DNA of 64,000 nucleotides from Ornithodoros turicata (Eukaryota; Arthropoda; Arachnida; Ixodida; Argasidae). The DNA is taken from positions 55,780,841 through 55,844,840 of the forward strand of contig NC_088206.1 in the NCBI RefSeq assembly GCF_037126465.1, read 5' to 3'. The notes beneath the pieces were generated by a model. It was not told the origin of the DNA. It saw only the letters and a program-made list of their open reading frames with translations, and did not search any database. A program made the translations under genes and the position numbers. Below are positions 44,999-54,981 of this stretch, one piece after another (position 1 is the stretch's first letter; each line of letters opens with the position of its first letter).

Positions 44999-46175
44999 TG
45001 TAGAGGAGGTGGTGTTCCTCTACATGAGTCCTGACCGGCGATGATGGAATGTCCCAGCGGGCAGATGGTCGTGGCCTCACGCTAGGACGGTGCCGGTAGA
45101 ACTGCCGTGCCAGCGCCGTAGCGCGTGGCAGCAGAGGCACGTCTTCGTCATCACACACGGGCCGCCACATCACTCCCCCCCTCAGACGCGGAGCAGTGTA
45201 GAGCTGGCGGTTGAGATTCCGCGTCGATACAGGAAGAGGAGGAAGACGGGCGACACGCAGTACAGGGACGGCTGGTCTTGCGTCTTGTGATGAGTGGGCA
45301 GAAGTGGCGGGCTGAACGGTGCGGACAAGAGCTGGCCGGGAGGGTTCCAGGGGCGGGCCAAAGCGGAGAGCATGCATGTAGGCCGAAGTGATAAGAGAGT
45401 GGGGCGACAGAACCGCGACCGGTTCGTGAGCGTTGAGCTCGTAGTGTTGTCACCACGGAGAGTGCCGGGGAGGACCATCGTGAAGCACGTGGAGACCGGG
45501 AGTAAAACTCACTGTGGCCTCCGTGCGTGACCCCGGTGGAATGTTGGTCCCGGTGCCCCTTGACCGCAATTGGATGGACTGGACTGCCACTATGTTGCAC
45601 AAAAGCCAGGTGGGAAGGCGAGGCGGGCAGGGTTCCTTGACCGCGGACGTAGCAGATGCGGGTGGCGCGGTCGACAGCGGCGTACCGCGACCGGTACAGG
45701 AGCATGATGCTCGGGAAGGTGCCGCTGGTGGTAGCCCGAGGAGTGCCATCGTGAAGCGTGTGGCGACGTGACGCAGAGTGCGAGACCATGGCGACGTGAT
45801 TTGGGTAGATGGGTAAGGTGGGTAGGACCATGGTGTTGCGCGGCCGTGCGTTGCGATGAGTGGAGCCGCGGTGAATGGACGTCGTCGCCTAGCGGTTCCT
45901 CGGTAGAACGTTGCACCGTACCTTCGGAGGTGGGCTTGCAGTAATTTGGGATGGTGCTTGGCCGAATTATGCCGAACATGGTGTTCGTTGTTTGGGTCAC
46001 CAAATGTAGAGGAGGTGGTGTTCCTCTACATGAGTCCTGACCGGCGATGATGGAATGTCCCAGCGGGCAGATGGTCGTGGCCTCACGCTAGGACGGTGCC
46101 GGTAGAACTGCCGTGCCAGCGCCGTAGCGCGTGGCAGCAGAGGCACGTCTTCGTCATCACACACGGGCCGCCACA
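44999..46175 (-). mobile_element. Non-autonomous LTR retrotransposon (TRIM/LARD-like), 1177 bp
   Basis: Two 171-bp LTRs, identical as I read them (44999-45169 and 46005-46175), with TG...CA ends, flanked by a 4-bp target duplication AAAC (44995-44998, 46176-46179). On the minus strand the upstream LTR is followed by TTTGGTGACCC, a primer-binding-site-like sequence, and the downstream LTR is preceded by the purine tract GAGGGGGGAGTGA, so the element is minus-stranded. The 835-bp interior has GC-rich open frames up to 226 codons but no protease, RT or integrase motif. Mobilisation must come from a related autonomous element. LTR identity means a very recent insertion. Confidence 0.92.
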
Positions 46176-46206
46176 AAACAACAATGGAAGCTGAATGGTC
46201 ACGTAC

Positions 46207-46275
46207 CATTTCCATGCCTAGGACTGGTATTTGCGCTGCAGGATCCGTGTGCCGCATTTCTTGTCCACCAAAGCC
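46207..46275 (-). CDS. Candidate upstream exon of the DUF4806 gene
   Basis: 69 nt between a TATTCAACAG acceptor (46276) and a consensus donor ATG|GTACGT (46206). Two frames are open. The one whose phase would join 30595-30812 (one trailing base) reads LWWTRNAAHGSC...; the other reads GFGGQEMRHTDP. A decayed duplicate lies at about 46780-46830. The signals are good, but I see no domain, so membership in the DUF4806 gene rests on strand and position. Confidence 0.4.
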
Positions 46276-46555
46276 CTGTTGAATAGAAACAAAATGCAAC
46301 ATTCCATTACAGTATTGATTAGGCAACTCACTGTTACATACTCTGACATTCAAAAGCACCAGTAGAAGGTCGATGCCTCAGTTGTGCTGCTGACAATTCC
46401 TGCTGCGGTGCTTGACGTGCAGGTGATGGGTGATCCGGAACATTGTTCCCAAATCACGGTCCGACCTAGACTTCAGCGTCAGAATGGGGAGGTGTACCCA
46501 ACATTTTGTGGCTGCTGTAAATTATCAGGGGGCATAGGAGATGTGGCTAAAACAA

Positions 46556-46925
46556 TGCTAGAATTCTTTTGCCACCACTACAGAGACCAGAATTCAGGGA
46601 CACAGCACAGCGAAGGCTTTTTTAGGGGGCTACATAGGATTTCTCTTATGCTTTCCCTCTCTCAAATGCACTACGAAAGGTATGAATTCAGGGAGGGGGC
46701 TGTACCTTGAAACTCTCCAAGCTTAACTACAAACTTAGCTCTAACGGTCCGGCTTTTAAAACAACTATGAAAGCTGAATGGTCCCATACCATTTCCATGG
46801 CTAGGTGCGTGAACGGAGAAACAAAACAGAATGTTACATTACAGCGTTGGGTAAGCAACTCACTGTTACATACACTGATGTTCGATAGCGCTAGTGGAAG
46901 TTTGATGCATCAGCAGTGATGATGA
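46556..46925. repeat. Partial third copy of the duplicated intron/exon unit
   Basis: 46600-46720 matches the flanks at 30960-31070 and 44840-44935. 46745-46920 matches 46180-46390 (AAGCTGAATGGTC, ACCATTTCCATG, GGCAACTCACTGTTACATAC at 46308-46340 versus AGCAACTCACTGTTACATAC). The exon equivalent here is deleted or decayed. Confidence 0.6.
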
Positions 46926-48281
46926 CTGTCGTACCTGCTCCGCGTACCGGATACCAAGCGAATGAGGACCCCTTAATCACAGCTCTCTGAGTCAGAAAGA
47001 CTCAAAAGGAAGAGAAATGGAATGGGTTACTTCCCAGTTGAGATACCTTTTGTTACCTTCTTCCTGGGACTTAAAGGTGGAGAGCTCCAAAGATGCCCGG
47101 TGCAGGGTAAAAAAATGCGGTATCGCAAATTTAGGGTTCCACAAATTATTGTCTGACCCTGGATCCGAGTGCAACCATTTTTCAGTACGTGTTCATCATA
47201 CTGCTCAGCCCGCAAGGCGACTGCGTCATGGGTATCACGATATTGTGATGCATAGCATCCAAGATCCGTGAACAATATAAAGATTCTGACTCTGTGAATA
47301 GCACGAAGAGTGGCAGGTTGACGGCGAGTAAACGTTGTTGTAACAAACGAGAACATTCAATTTACTCTTTACTGCACACAATACCCATACAAGCTGAAAT
47401 GATGCACACTGTAATCCACAATAGCACATAGACATACGCTACGCTACGCAACTCAAACACACAATAAGCTGGTTCATATGCTTTGTAAAATCAAATAACT
47501 CGTACTAAAACGAAAAGTTAAACACATGGAACATGGATCTCGCAGAAGCAGGGTGTTCTCTGGAGGTTGCCTCAAAGAGTTCTCCTCGAAAGGGGTCTTT
47601 GATAGCTTGATCTACACTTTTCACTTCTTACGATCCGTCGAAACCAATTCAGTCCTCATGCAGCACCCTGCACTATCGATCCTATCTTTGTTCTACTTGT
47701 ACACAAGCAATGACACCATCGACTTTCACTCAATGGAACACCCCTTGCGTTCTCACGGTGGGTACTCATTTGGTCCGTGCTTACCAACATGGCTAACGCT
47801 TCACATATCAAGCTTAATTACAGTTATGAGAAAAGTGCACACTGTCCACACAGAGATATTTGTCACATTGTGACAGGCCACACGTGAATGTGGAAATTCG
47901 AGCAGCATGTGTAACATTAGTCGACAAGTGATTACAATCCCAATACCAGACTTCCACTGAGGCCCCTTCGTTATGTGATGGTGTTAAGATAGTGGATAAG
48001 GTGACTTTCTTTCCGTCTCCTTGAGTATGAGATATGGAATCTGGAGCAGAAAACAACAATACAAATTTTATCACGAGTATGGCCGGAACCCGAGGAATGT
48101 TTGGAAACCAATGTTATCTGATGGTTGCCGATCGCTCGAGAGATTTGTAAACGTACTAGTCAGCGATGTTCACTGAATCTTTCATGAAGTTTTCATACGG
48201 CTGGGACATTTTGAACAGAAGATAGCGTAGACCAGTGTTTCTCAGTCATTCATGCGTCAAAGACATCTTCTCGCCTCGACT
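46926..48281. other. No gene assigned
   Basis: Expected location of further upstream DUF4806 exons, but no segment matched a recognisable N-terminal region. Minus-strand acceptor-like sites exist (e.g. TTTCTGCTCCAG near 48040) without a convincing frame. Confidence 0.35.
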
Positions 48282-48731
48282 CTATTCGCTAGTGAAGTGG
48301 CGTACAGTGGATATCAAATTTCCCACAAAGTCCACGTAATTGGCCACGAACCCTAGGTGGTGATTAAGAGACTCACTATTGGGACTCAGTAGGCGTATAA
48401 TTAATATTATATATCTCACCATGGCCACATATGTGGCCACGAAGCTTAGCCAGTAATCAAAAAACTCAACATGTGTGTCAAAACTCCTAAGCCACGGGCA
48501 GCGAGCAACAATCAAAGGAAACAAAAATGCTTCGACTTTAGAAGATATCCACAAGCATATCAAATAAATGATAGCAGATACATGTTCCTCTAGTAAAAGT
48601 TCGTTGATTGCAAGTGCTGCACTCATCATAATAATGATTCGCCAGGCAGCATGTCCGGCTGCAGAACCACTCAATCTTGCTAAAAGGCGGGCAACGATCG
48701 GCATCTTCTGATCTCTTGAATGAGTCGCACC
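48282..48731 (-). CDS. Hydrophobic ORF or exon, possible multi-spanning membrane protein
   Basis: Minus strand: a TTTTGCAG acceptor at 48732 opens a frame (ATHSRDQKMPIVARLL...) that runs 148 codons to a stop at 48282. Several long hydrophobic stretches (AAWRIIIMMSAALAI, VSAIIYLICLWI, AFLFPLIVA, MVRYIILIIRLL) suggest 3-4 membrane helices. An excellent donor (GCCATG|GTGAGA) lies inside the frame near 48420, so the exon may end there. FVATYVAMV and FVANYVDFV are an internal near-repeat. No family recognised; a chemoreceptor-like exon is one possibility. Hydrophobicity in AT-rich DNA can also arise by chance. Confidence 0.3.
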   Translation of the reverse strand, partial: GATHSRDQKMPIVARLLARLSGSAAGHAAWRIIIMMSAALAINELLLEEHVSAIIYLICLWISSKVEAFLFPLIVARCPWLRSFDTHVEFFDYWLSFVATYVAMVRYIILIIRLLSPNSESLNHHLGFVANYVDFVGNLISTVRHFTSE

Positions 48732-50183
48732 TGCAAAATGTTATTCTTTGTGATTTTCCAACACCTCACCATTGTTTGGAATTATGGTTAAATGACAGCC
48801 CATGCCTCTTGAGACGATATGGAATTTCAATCAACGTCGCCCCAAAAAAAAGTTACGTTATAAAATGGATTTCCCTCTCTCTCCTCCCCCACTAGACGCT
48901 TCAACAAAGAAACCACCGGTCTTTATCCGCCGTTATGTTACAATGCCCAGACTGCTGATGGATAGGTACCTAACAGGTTGCGTCTTCGGGTTTATTACGG
49001 AGCAGCGTAATACAGCAGACTGTATGTTCTGTAATCACAAAGGTAAAAAGAAAACTTGGCGTATGCAACGTAAATTGCAGAGGATTAACAAAGAATTTAC
49101 ACGACATTTAGGGCTTCCCAATTCTTACCTAATTTCGCATGTAATTGCTGTTCGGAAGAAAATGGACGAATGTAAGATGTTGCACTCCTCTGTCATTTCT
49201 TGCGCGATAGCAGTGCGCTCTTGCGGTGCAAATTGAAACAGATATTACAGAAGAATTACATATTACTGAAGTGAAGTGTTTTCTTGAATTTGTGTACCAT
49301 AATCAACATTGCTCCGCCACTTGTTTAACAGCTTGCAGAAGCACAAATGCCAACGGATATTACAGAGGAGAGGTATCGTCTTGCGTGTGTGTATTCAACA
49401 TCCTATCGCATCACATCTGTCCTATCTGGTTTAAAGGTGTGCTGCACTAATTGCTAAAAGGAGAGTGAGACCAATTTGCTAGGATTTTACATGCTTCGTT
49501 TTTTAAAGGCAGACCTGTGAAGTCACGATAAGTGAAAATAAGTGCTCTATGAATGTGTCAGGCTAGAAAACGTTTGTGCTACTACAGGAAGAAGCGCTCT
49601 TTGTCGTGTGTGCAGTGCAATAGTGATTAGAGTAGCGGGAGAAAGGGGCTTTTTGATGCACAGACCTAGTTTCATACATGAAAAAAATTGAGTAGAGCTG
49701 TTACATATGTTAAAGAAATTTTTCTTTTCACCTTATGTAACTGCCAGCTTAACCACAATAAATATTAGACACAAGGGTTCAACATGGTTATGAAAAGAGT
49801 ATTTAAAGATTGAACATTTCAAGGGATGGGGAACATAAACAAAGCAAAATTTGCCTGCATACCTCTATAGGTGCCGTGCATAGGCGAGTTAACAGTGCCT
49901 GTAACGCAGTTGGCTTACATTACTTTGCATTTGTACCGCACATGTTGTTGTCACCTCAATGCTTCTTATTGCAGTCTTGTAGATGAATAATGGGATTTAG
50001 ATGTTCCTTTCAGGTTTCAAACTTTCTTGCTGGTCAGAGTGTAAAGTATGCTTCACCTGGTTCACTTATGTATCATTAGCCCCTTGTGTTCCCAGGTTTT
50101 GTTTTTTTGAAAATGGGGGTAAAAATCAGGTTCTATTTCAGGATCTATAACACTGGGTAGTACAATGAAGTCATACTGGTATA
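48732..50183. other. No gene recognised
   Basis: A plus-strand frame of 144 codons (48802-49236) contains CMFCNHKGKKK and basic stretches but matches no family I can name. The rest is AT-rich and unassigned. Confidence 0.35.
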
Positions 50184-50730
50184 TACGAAGGGTGTTCACG
50201 TGAAACCGGGACTTTTTATTTTTCGCCAAAGTAAAATGAACTTGCGAGAAATTAGTTTTATTTTTCAACGTAATCTCCAGCTGCACTAATGCACTTGCCC
50301 CAGCGTTTCACAAGGGCTCGGATGCCAGCAGCATAAATATCCTTACCGGCGCGTAGCAGCCGTGATTGGACCGCATTCTTGACCTCGTCGTCGCAGCTGA
50401 AGTGGCGGCCCCCAAGGAACGCCTTCAGTGACCCGAAGAGATGGAAATCGCTGGGGGCGAGGTCTGGACTGTGAGGGGGACGTGGTAGCAACACCCAGCC
50501 AAGTTCCTGTAAGGTGCGTGTCGTGAGATGTGCGGTATGCGGGCGTGCATTGTCCTGTAGGAGGAGGACTCCTTTGGTGATGAGGCCCGGCCGCTTTTGC
50601 TTCAGCGCCTTATGCACATCCCTGAGAACCTGGCAGTAATACGCACTATTGATGGTGGTACCACTGGGCAGAAAATCAACATGAACAACGCCAGCCTTGT
50701 CCCAGAAAACCGTGGCCTCCTCCTTAGAAT
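50184..50730 (-). pseudogene. Mariner transposase, C-terminal half with 3' end
   Basis: The minus-strand frame reads from about 50726 (ATVFWDKAGVVHVDFLPSG) through LLQDNARPHTA and HSPDLAPSDFHLF to a stop at 50258. These are the second and third catalytic Asp blocks of the mariner DD34D core. The element ends at the left with GAAGGGTGTTCACGTGAAAC (50187-50206), a mariner-type terminal repeat next to TA. The N-terminal DNA-binding domain and the first Asp are missing, and the sequence upstream of 50730 contains stops, so it is a 5'-truncated, inactive copy. Confidence 0.88.
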
Positions 50731-52279
50731 AAGGTGCGAGCTGTTTCTCAGTGACTCAGGACCCAATGGCGATCTCCAGTTGTAACACATCAGTGCCCTT
50801 ACCTCTGAGTTTTGATAGGGACATCACGGCCAGTTGCGATTTAACGATGACATTGAACTCGCGTTTGATGTGAGCAGCACGCTGCGGTTGCACGCGAGTC
50901 GCTGAAGAATTGTCACGATAAAAGAAACATTATTACAATTTCAAGTTTCGGTTTCAGTTTCTACGTCCAGAGTTCGTTTTTGGAACAGCCTTGGCACAAT
51001 TCTTTAAAAAACCTGCTATTTGTAGCAGCATGTAGCAGGATTCGGGCACTGGCGCAATTTGGTGCAAATGGCGCAGCAGTTCCACCACTGTTTTGAAAAT
51101 TGCCAAGCGAACCTCACTTTTTTTACAGAAATATGAAGTCCTCCGCAGACCCAACAAAAACTATGCACAGTATTGTAACAGAAATAGTCGAAAAAATCAG
51201 TATAAATTCCGCTTTAGCCTGCTGGATTATCGCAAAGAAGAGTGCACGTAAGGTGCAGAGAGAGGAGGAAGTGTTCCCGCCTCTTGTTTCATTTGTTGTT
51301 TGTTTGTTGTTGTATTTACATAAAGGGAGCCAGTGCAATGAAATAGTGTGCAACAGGCAGTCTTCCCATATATGGATGTGTCCGATTTCGGAGGTTGCAC
51401 TGTAGTTGGGTGATTTCACGCAGGATCAGGCAGGGTGGTCCGGTCGACCTCTCCAATTTGTTTCTTTCAAACATATATTAAAGCCTTGGCCCTAGGAGGC
51501 ATATTGGCACTGAAAGTAGTTGAAAATAATTGGTGGTTATTTTTTAATGAATTATCATTCAGATGTGGGCATTTCGACCATTGCGCTTCCTACGCAGTTT
51601 GACGCCACGTATCTTCATGACTATTTGACATATTCAGCTGAATTTTTTTCCACGTATTGCCTGGGGTGGGTATCATTGCATCCTAAGTTCTGAAGATCCT
51701 AAGGTTTGCCTTTGAGGAGGTAAAAAATCGCAAAGTTGCCTCATTTGTAAAATATGGTATGTTTTGGGAACCTCACAACTCGGCCCCAAGTTGTGATACC
51801 CGAAAGTAACCTACATCATTGTGTTCGTCTCGAAATGCCCTTTCTTCGCATATCTATTGTATTGTGGATTAGGGCAACGCCCCCAACAGTCTTTTTGTGA
51901 AGGGTGTCTACGGAAAATGCGTAAATTCGACAGCGCGCATTCCATATACTATTCCCATTCGTGACATCATTCATTTCACTCACAAACGTTCTTCATGATG
52001 ACTCAAAACAGCACACAAAAAAAATTTTGCTTCAGAGATGGTCGAAGTTACGTCGCGAACGACGTTGAGTTACGAACGCATGCTAAGGTGCTGCTGCCCA
52101 GTTTTATGATTTAGAGCCATCTGTGTAAAATGCAGCTAAGTCTCTATAGCTGTGCGCTGTGTTTCGTTCCCAAGAACTCCTGTTTTATAACAGTGGAAAG
52201 GGCAGATTTTTTTATTGTACTTTTCTAACTCGAACTTGCATAGAATTTCTTTTTTCCTTCATGGTGCAATCTCATTTTC
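50731..52279. other. No gene recognised
   Basis: AT-rich unassigned sequence. Short frames at 51100-51420 overlap on both strands without splice or homology support. Confidence 0.4.
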
Positions 52280-52989
52280 AGGGAAGAAGGATATGTTCTT
52301 TCATGAGCTCAACTCCACACTCTTGAGAAAATGGTTTTCCACAAATTGCAGAGCTTGGAATGCACCTTGGTTTGTTTTCAAATCATCTATTCATATTATC
52401 ATTTTCCAAAATACCTCGACGAGGGTGTTCAGGAAGTGAGAGTTTTTGCTATATAAGACAAGGCTAAGAATTTTCTCCTAAACATAAGAGACAGTTCAAC
52501 TGCATCAACATACAAACTCTGCACTGGGGATGTATGGTATGCACCAGTTGCGAGCCTTAGGGCTGAGCCACGAACAGAATCAAGATCTTTCAGTGTGTAC
52601 AATCTGGCAGAACCATAGACTACGCATCCGTGGTTCATCTTTGAACGTATCGGCTATCTGTACACACGAAAGAGACATGTCCTGTCTGCACCCCATGTTC
52701 TGTGTGAAAGAACTTTAAAGATATTTGATGCCTTTTGTGAACGCAACTTTAGTTGCTGAATATGGACTCCAGATGTGAGTTTAGAATCAAATATTAAACC
52801 CAGGAACTTGTATTCTGTTTTCAGTGGAATAGCTTCCCCGCTAAGGAGCAGGTTGGGTTGTGGAGGCAGGCCATGCTTGCGATGAAAACAGATGCAAGCA
52901 GATTTCTCGGAAGAAAACCTAAATCCATTCTCATCTGCCCATACAGCACGGTTACACAAGCGAAAGCTGATTCGTAGATCATCTACATA
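52280..52989 (-). pseudogene. Jockey-like LINE reverse transcriptase, C-terminal part
   Basis: Minus-strand similarity begins at YVDDLRISF, the RT active-site box, and continues through WADENGFRFSSEKS, YKFLGLIFDSKLT, RTWGADRTCLFRVYR, HGCVVYGSA and LATGAYHTSPVQSLYVDA, the usual order in Jockey-type RT. An in-frame TAG at 52654-52656 and a further break near 52429 inactivate it; FENKPRCIPSS near 52360 continues the alignment. The upstream part of the RT is separated by the pogo element starting at 52992. Confidence 0.85.
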
Positions 52990-52991
52990 TA

Positions 52992-54175
52992 CCGTATTTA
53001 CTCGCATAATTTGCGCACTTTTTTTCCCCAAAAAAATGAGCAAAAGTTAGGGGTGCGCAAGTTACGTGGGACTTTCTCAAGACAACTTGAAGAACGGGTG
53101 CAAAATCAGTTCCTGATAAGCCAAAACAAAAGACGGGCCTTAAGGTGAATGATTACCTTTATTACTTGGTAACTTTACAACTCGTCATCGCTGCTCGAGC
53201 CAGAAATAACGTCACAGCCATCGGCGACATCGGGGTCTCTTTCATCCCATAGCATGTCGTCTTCTGTACCGTCGAGGTCGTTAGAAATACCAGTCTTCTT
53301 GAAGCTTTTGACGACGACGTCAAATGGGACCATGTCCCACGCGTCGCAGATCCACTGGCACATCTGTTCAGTCGACGGCCGCTTAATGCGCCCAGTTGGC
53401 GTTAAGCATGGTTCGTCGGACGCCATCCACTCTACGTAGAGTTTGCGCAGATTGTCTTCGAAAGGCTTGTTAATACTGACATCAAACGGTTGAAGTACCG
53501 ATGTTAGGCCACCGGGGATAACTGCAAGGTCGGCCTTCATCTCTGCAAGCAGACTCTTCACTGTCTTGACAAGGTGGCCTCTGAAGCTGTCGAGGACTAG
53601 AAGCGACGGAAGCTTCAGCATGGCACCCGGCCTGGAGCCACACACGGTCTTGATCCAATCTTGGACAAGGCTTTCATCCATCCATCCCTTTTCTTGAACC
53701 CGGACATAGACCTTTTTCGGAAACTGTCCTTTGGGCATAGTTTTCCTCTTGAATATGATGTACGGCGGAAGTTTCCGTCCATCCGCCGTCACAGCCAGCA
53801 TTACCGTGCACTGCTGCTTTTCACACCCGGCTGTGCGTATGGTCACACTTCTGGCCCCTTTCTTATCCACAGTCAAGTTCGGAGGCATGTCGAAGTTAAC
53901 AGGGGTTTGATCAGCATTTCCTATTTGCGACAACAAGTACGACATGGCCTTGCGCTTCTCTATCACATGACGGTGAAACGAAACCACCTTTTCTTCATAG
54001 TCCGTCGGCAGTCGTGGTTGGTTCGCAGTCCCAGTGTTGTTGGTCGCGTCACCTTTTGACGTGCCCATAAGTTACGCGGCACGTGAACGAGCGGCCGCAA
54101 AAGACTCTCACTACTACATAACTTTCATTCTTGCAAAATGAATCTTTCGACCAGTATATAAGCGAGTGCGCACGG
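52992..54175 (-). mobile_element. Pogo/Tigger-type DNA transposon, 1184 bp
   Basis: Ends CCGTATTTACTCGC (left) and CCGTGCGCACTCGC (right, reverse complement) flanked by TA (52990-52991, 54176-54177), the target of Tc1/mariner-pogo elements. It carries the transposase at 53175-54068 and interrupts a LINE RT. The ends are diverged from each other (4 of 14 mismatches). Confidence 0.8.
53175..54068 (-). CDS. Pogo/Tigger transposase, DDE domain, N-terminal region missing
   Basis: 297 codons. The DDE_1 core is visible: first Asp in IGNADQTPVNFDMP (residues ~48-61), second in LLVLDSFRGH (~156-165), third in TSVLQPFDVSINKPF (~189-203), the usual D-D-D arrangement of Tigger-like proteins, and an acidic C-terminus. 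Full-length family members have a CENP-B-type double helix-turn-helix of ~150-200 residues in front; here only ~45 residues precede the catalytic core, so DNA-binding specificity is probably lost or the start lies in a degraded region. The core is uninterrupted, unusual for an inactive copy; it could be young or under constraint. Confidence 0.9.
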   Translation of the reverse strand: MGTSKGDATNNTGTANQPRLPTDYEEKVVSFHRHVIEKRKAMSYLLSQIGNADQTPVNFDMPPNLTVDKKGARSVTIRTAGCEKQQCTVMLAVTADGRKLPPYIIFKRKTMPKGQFPKKVYVRVQEKGWMDESLVQDWIKTVCGSRPGAMLKLPSLLVLDSFRGHLVKTVKSLLAEMKADLAVIPGGLTSVLQPFDVSINKPFEDNLRKLYVEWMASDEPCLTPTGRIKRPSTEQMCQWICDAWDMVPFDVVVKSFKKTGISNDLDGTEDDMLWDERDPDVADGCDVISGSSSDDEL

Positions 54176-54177
54176 TA

Positions 54178-54540
54178 TGTGTACCTTGCACAAGCTGAAC
54201 AAAATGTTAACCATTGCATGTTTGGAGCAGGGAATGTTGCTGTGGCCTATGAAATCGGGCGATAATTGTGCCTTCGAGTGTCATCGGGTATTTTTGTTTC
54301 TCCCCTTGTGTATTAAGTCCTTCCTAATCTCTCTTTTTTTTTTTTTTGAGGATCGTGACCTTCCAGCAGTAATCCCCGAAGGCATGGACAGTGTTGACAC
54401 ACACGGGTGGATTGCGTAAGTGACCCATTCTTACATGTGTTACACGTGGCGACCTTTGTTTGTCTTCTGTGGAAACGTCACTTGAGGATTTCGTAGTCAC
54501 TGGAATTCGGGGAGAAATCGGGTATAACCCGAATTGGTCG
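54178..54540. other. Short unassigned segment after the pogo element
   Basis: The first bases (minus strand ...GGTACACATA) rejoin the RT codons before YVDD. No longer RT similarity could be followed. A T-tract lies at 54332-54348. Confidence 0.4.
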
Positions 54541-54548
54541 GAGGTCAG

Positions 54549-54973
54549 CAGGGATCGGAACTGGTATTTTTTTCGGTATGGTTCGGGCATATTGGTTTGG
54601 TTCGGGTTTAGCTCCGCTGAACCAAAATTATACGCTAACCGGTTCAGGTATGCTCACCATTTGGGTTCGGCTCAGGGAGAAGTGCCAGAAAAGCGAAGTG
54701 CCTTTTTGGCAGAACCCAGTCAGGGCCCAAAAATAAATAAATAATAAAAACAAAAATTAATATATAAACAAACAAACAAAAAAAGGTCGGTCGGTGGTAC
54801 AATTATTTCACCTCTGAACCGATTCCTGAACCGGTAACCGTATCAAAATTTTTTCGGTTCAGTTCCGGTTCGGTTCAGGACAAGCAAAAATATTGTTGGG
54901 GTTCGGTTCGGTTCGACAGAAGATAACGTTTTTTTTCCCCCGGTTTTTGGTTCGGGTTCAGTTCCGATCCCTG
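54549..54973. mobile_element. hAT-type MITE, 425 bp, perfect 8-bp target duplication
   Basis: Inverted ends CAGGGATCGGAACTG and CAGGGATCGGAACTG (right end reverse-complemented) flanked by GAGGTCAG on both sides (54541-54548, 54974-54981). The interior is dominated by GGTTCGG-type words. Non-coding. Same type as the element at 12527-13175. Confidence 0.9.
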
Positions 54974-54981
54974 GAGGTCAG

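Noticed and set aside
45151..46003. Open frames of 226 and 137 codons inside the small LTR element as proteins
   Set aside because: Low-complexity Pro/Ser/Arg composition in GC-rich DNA and no retroviral-type domain.
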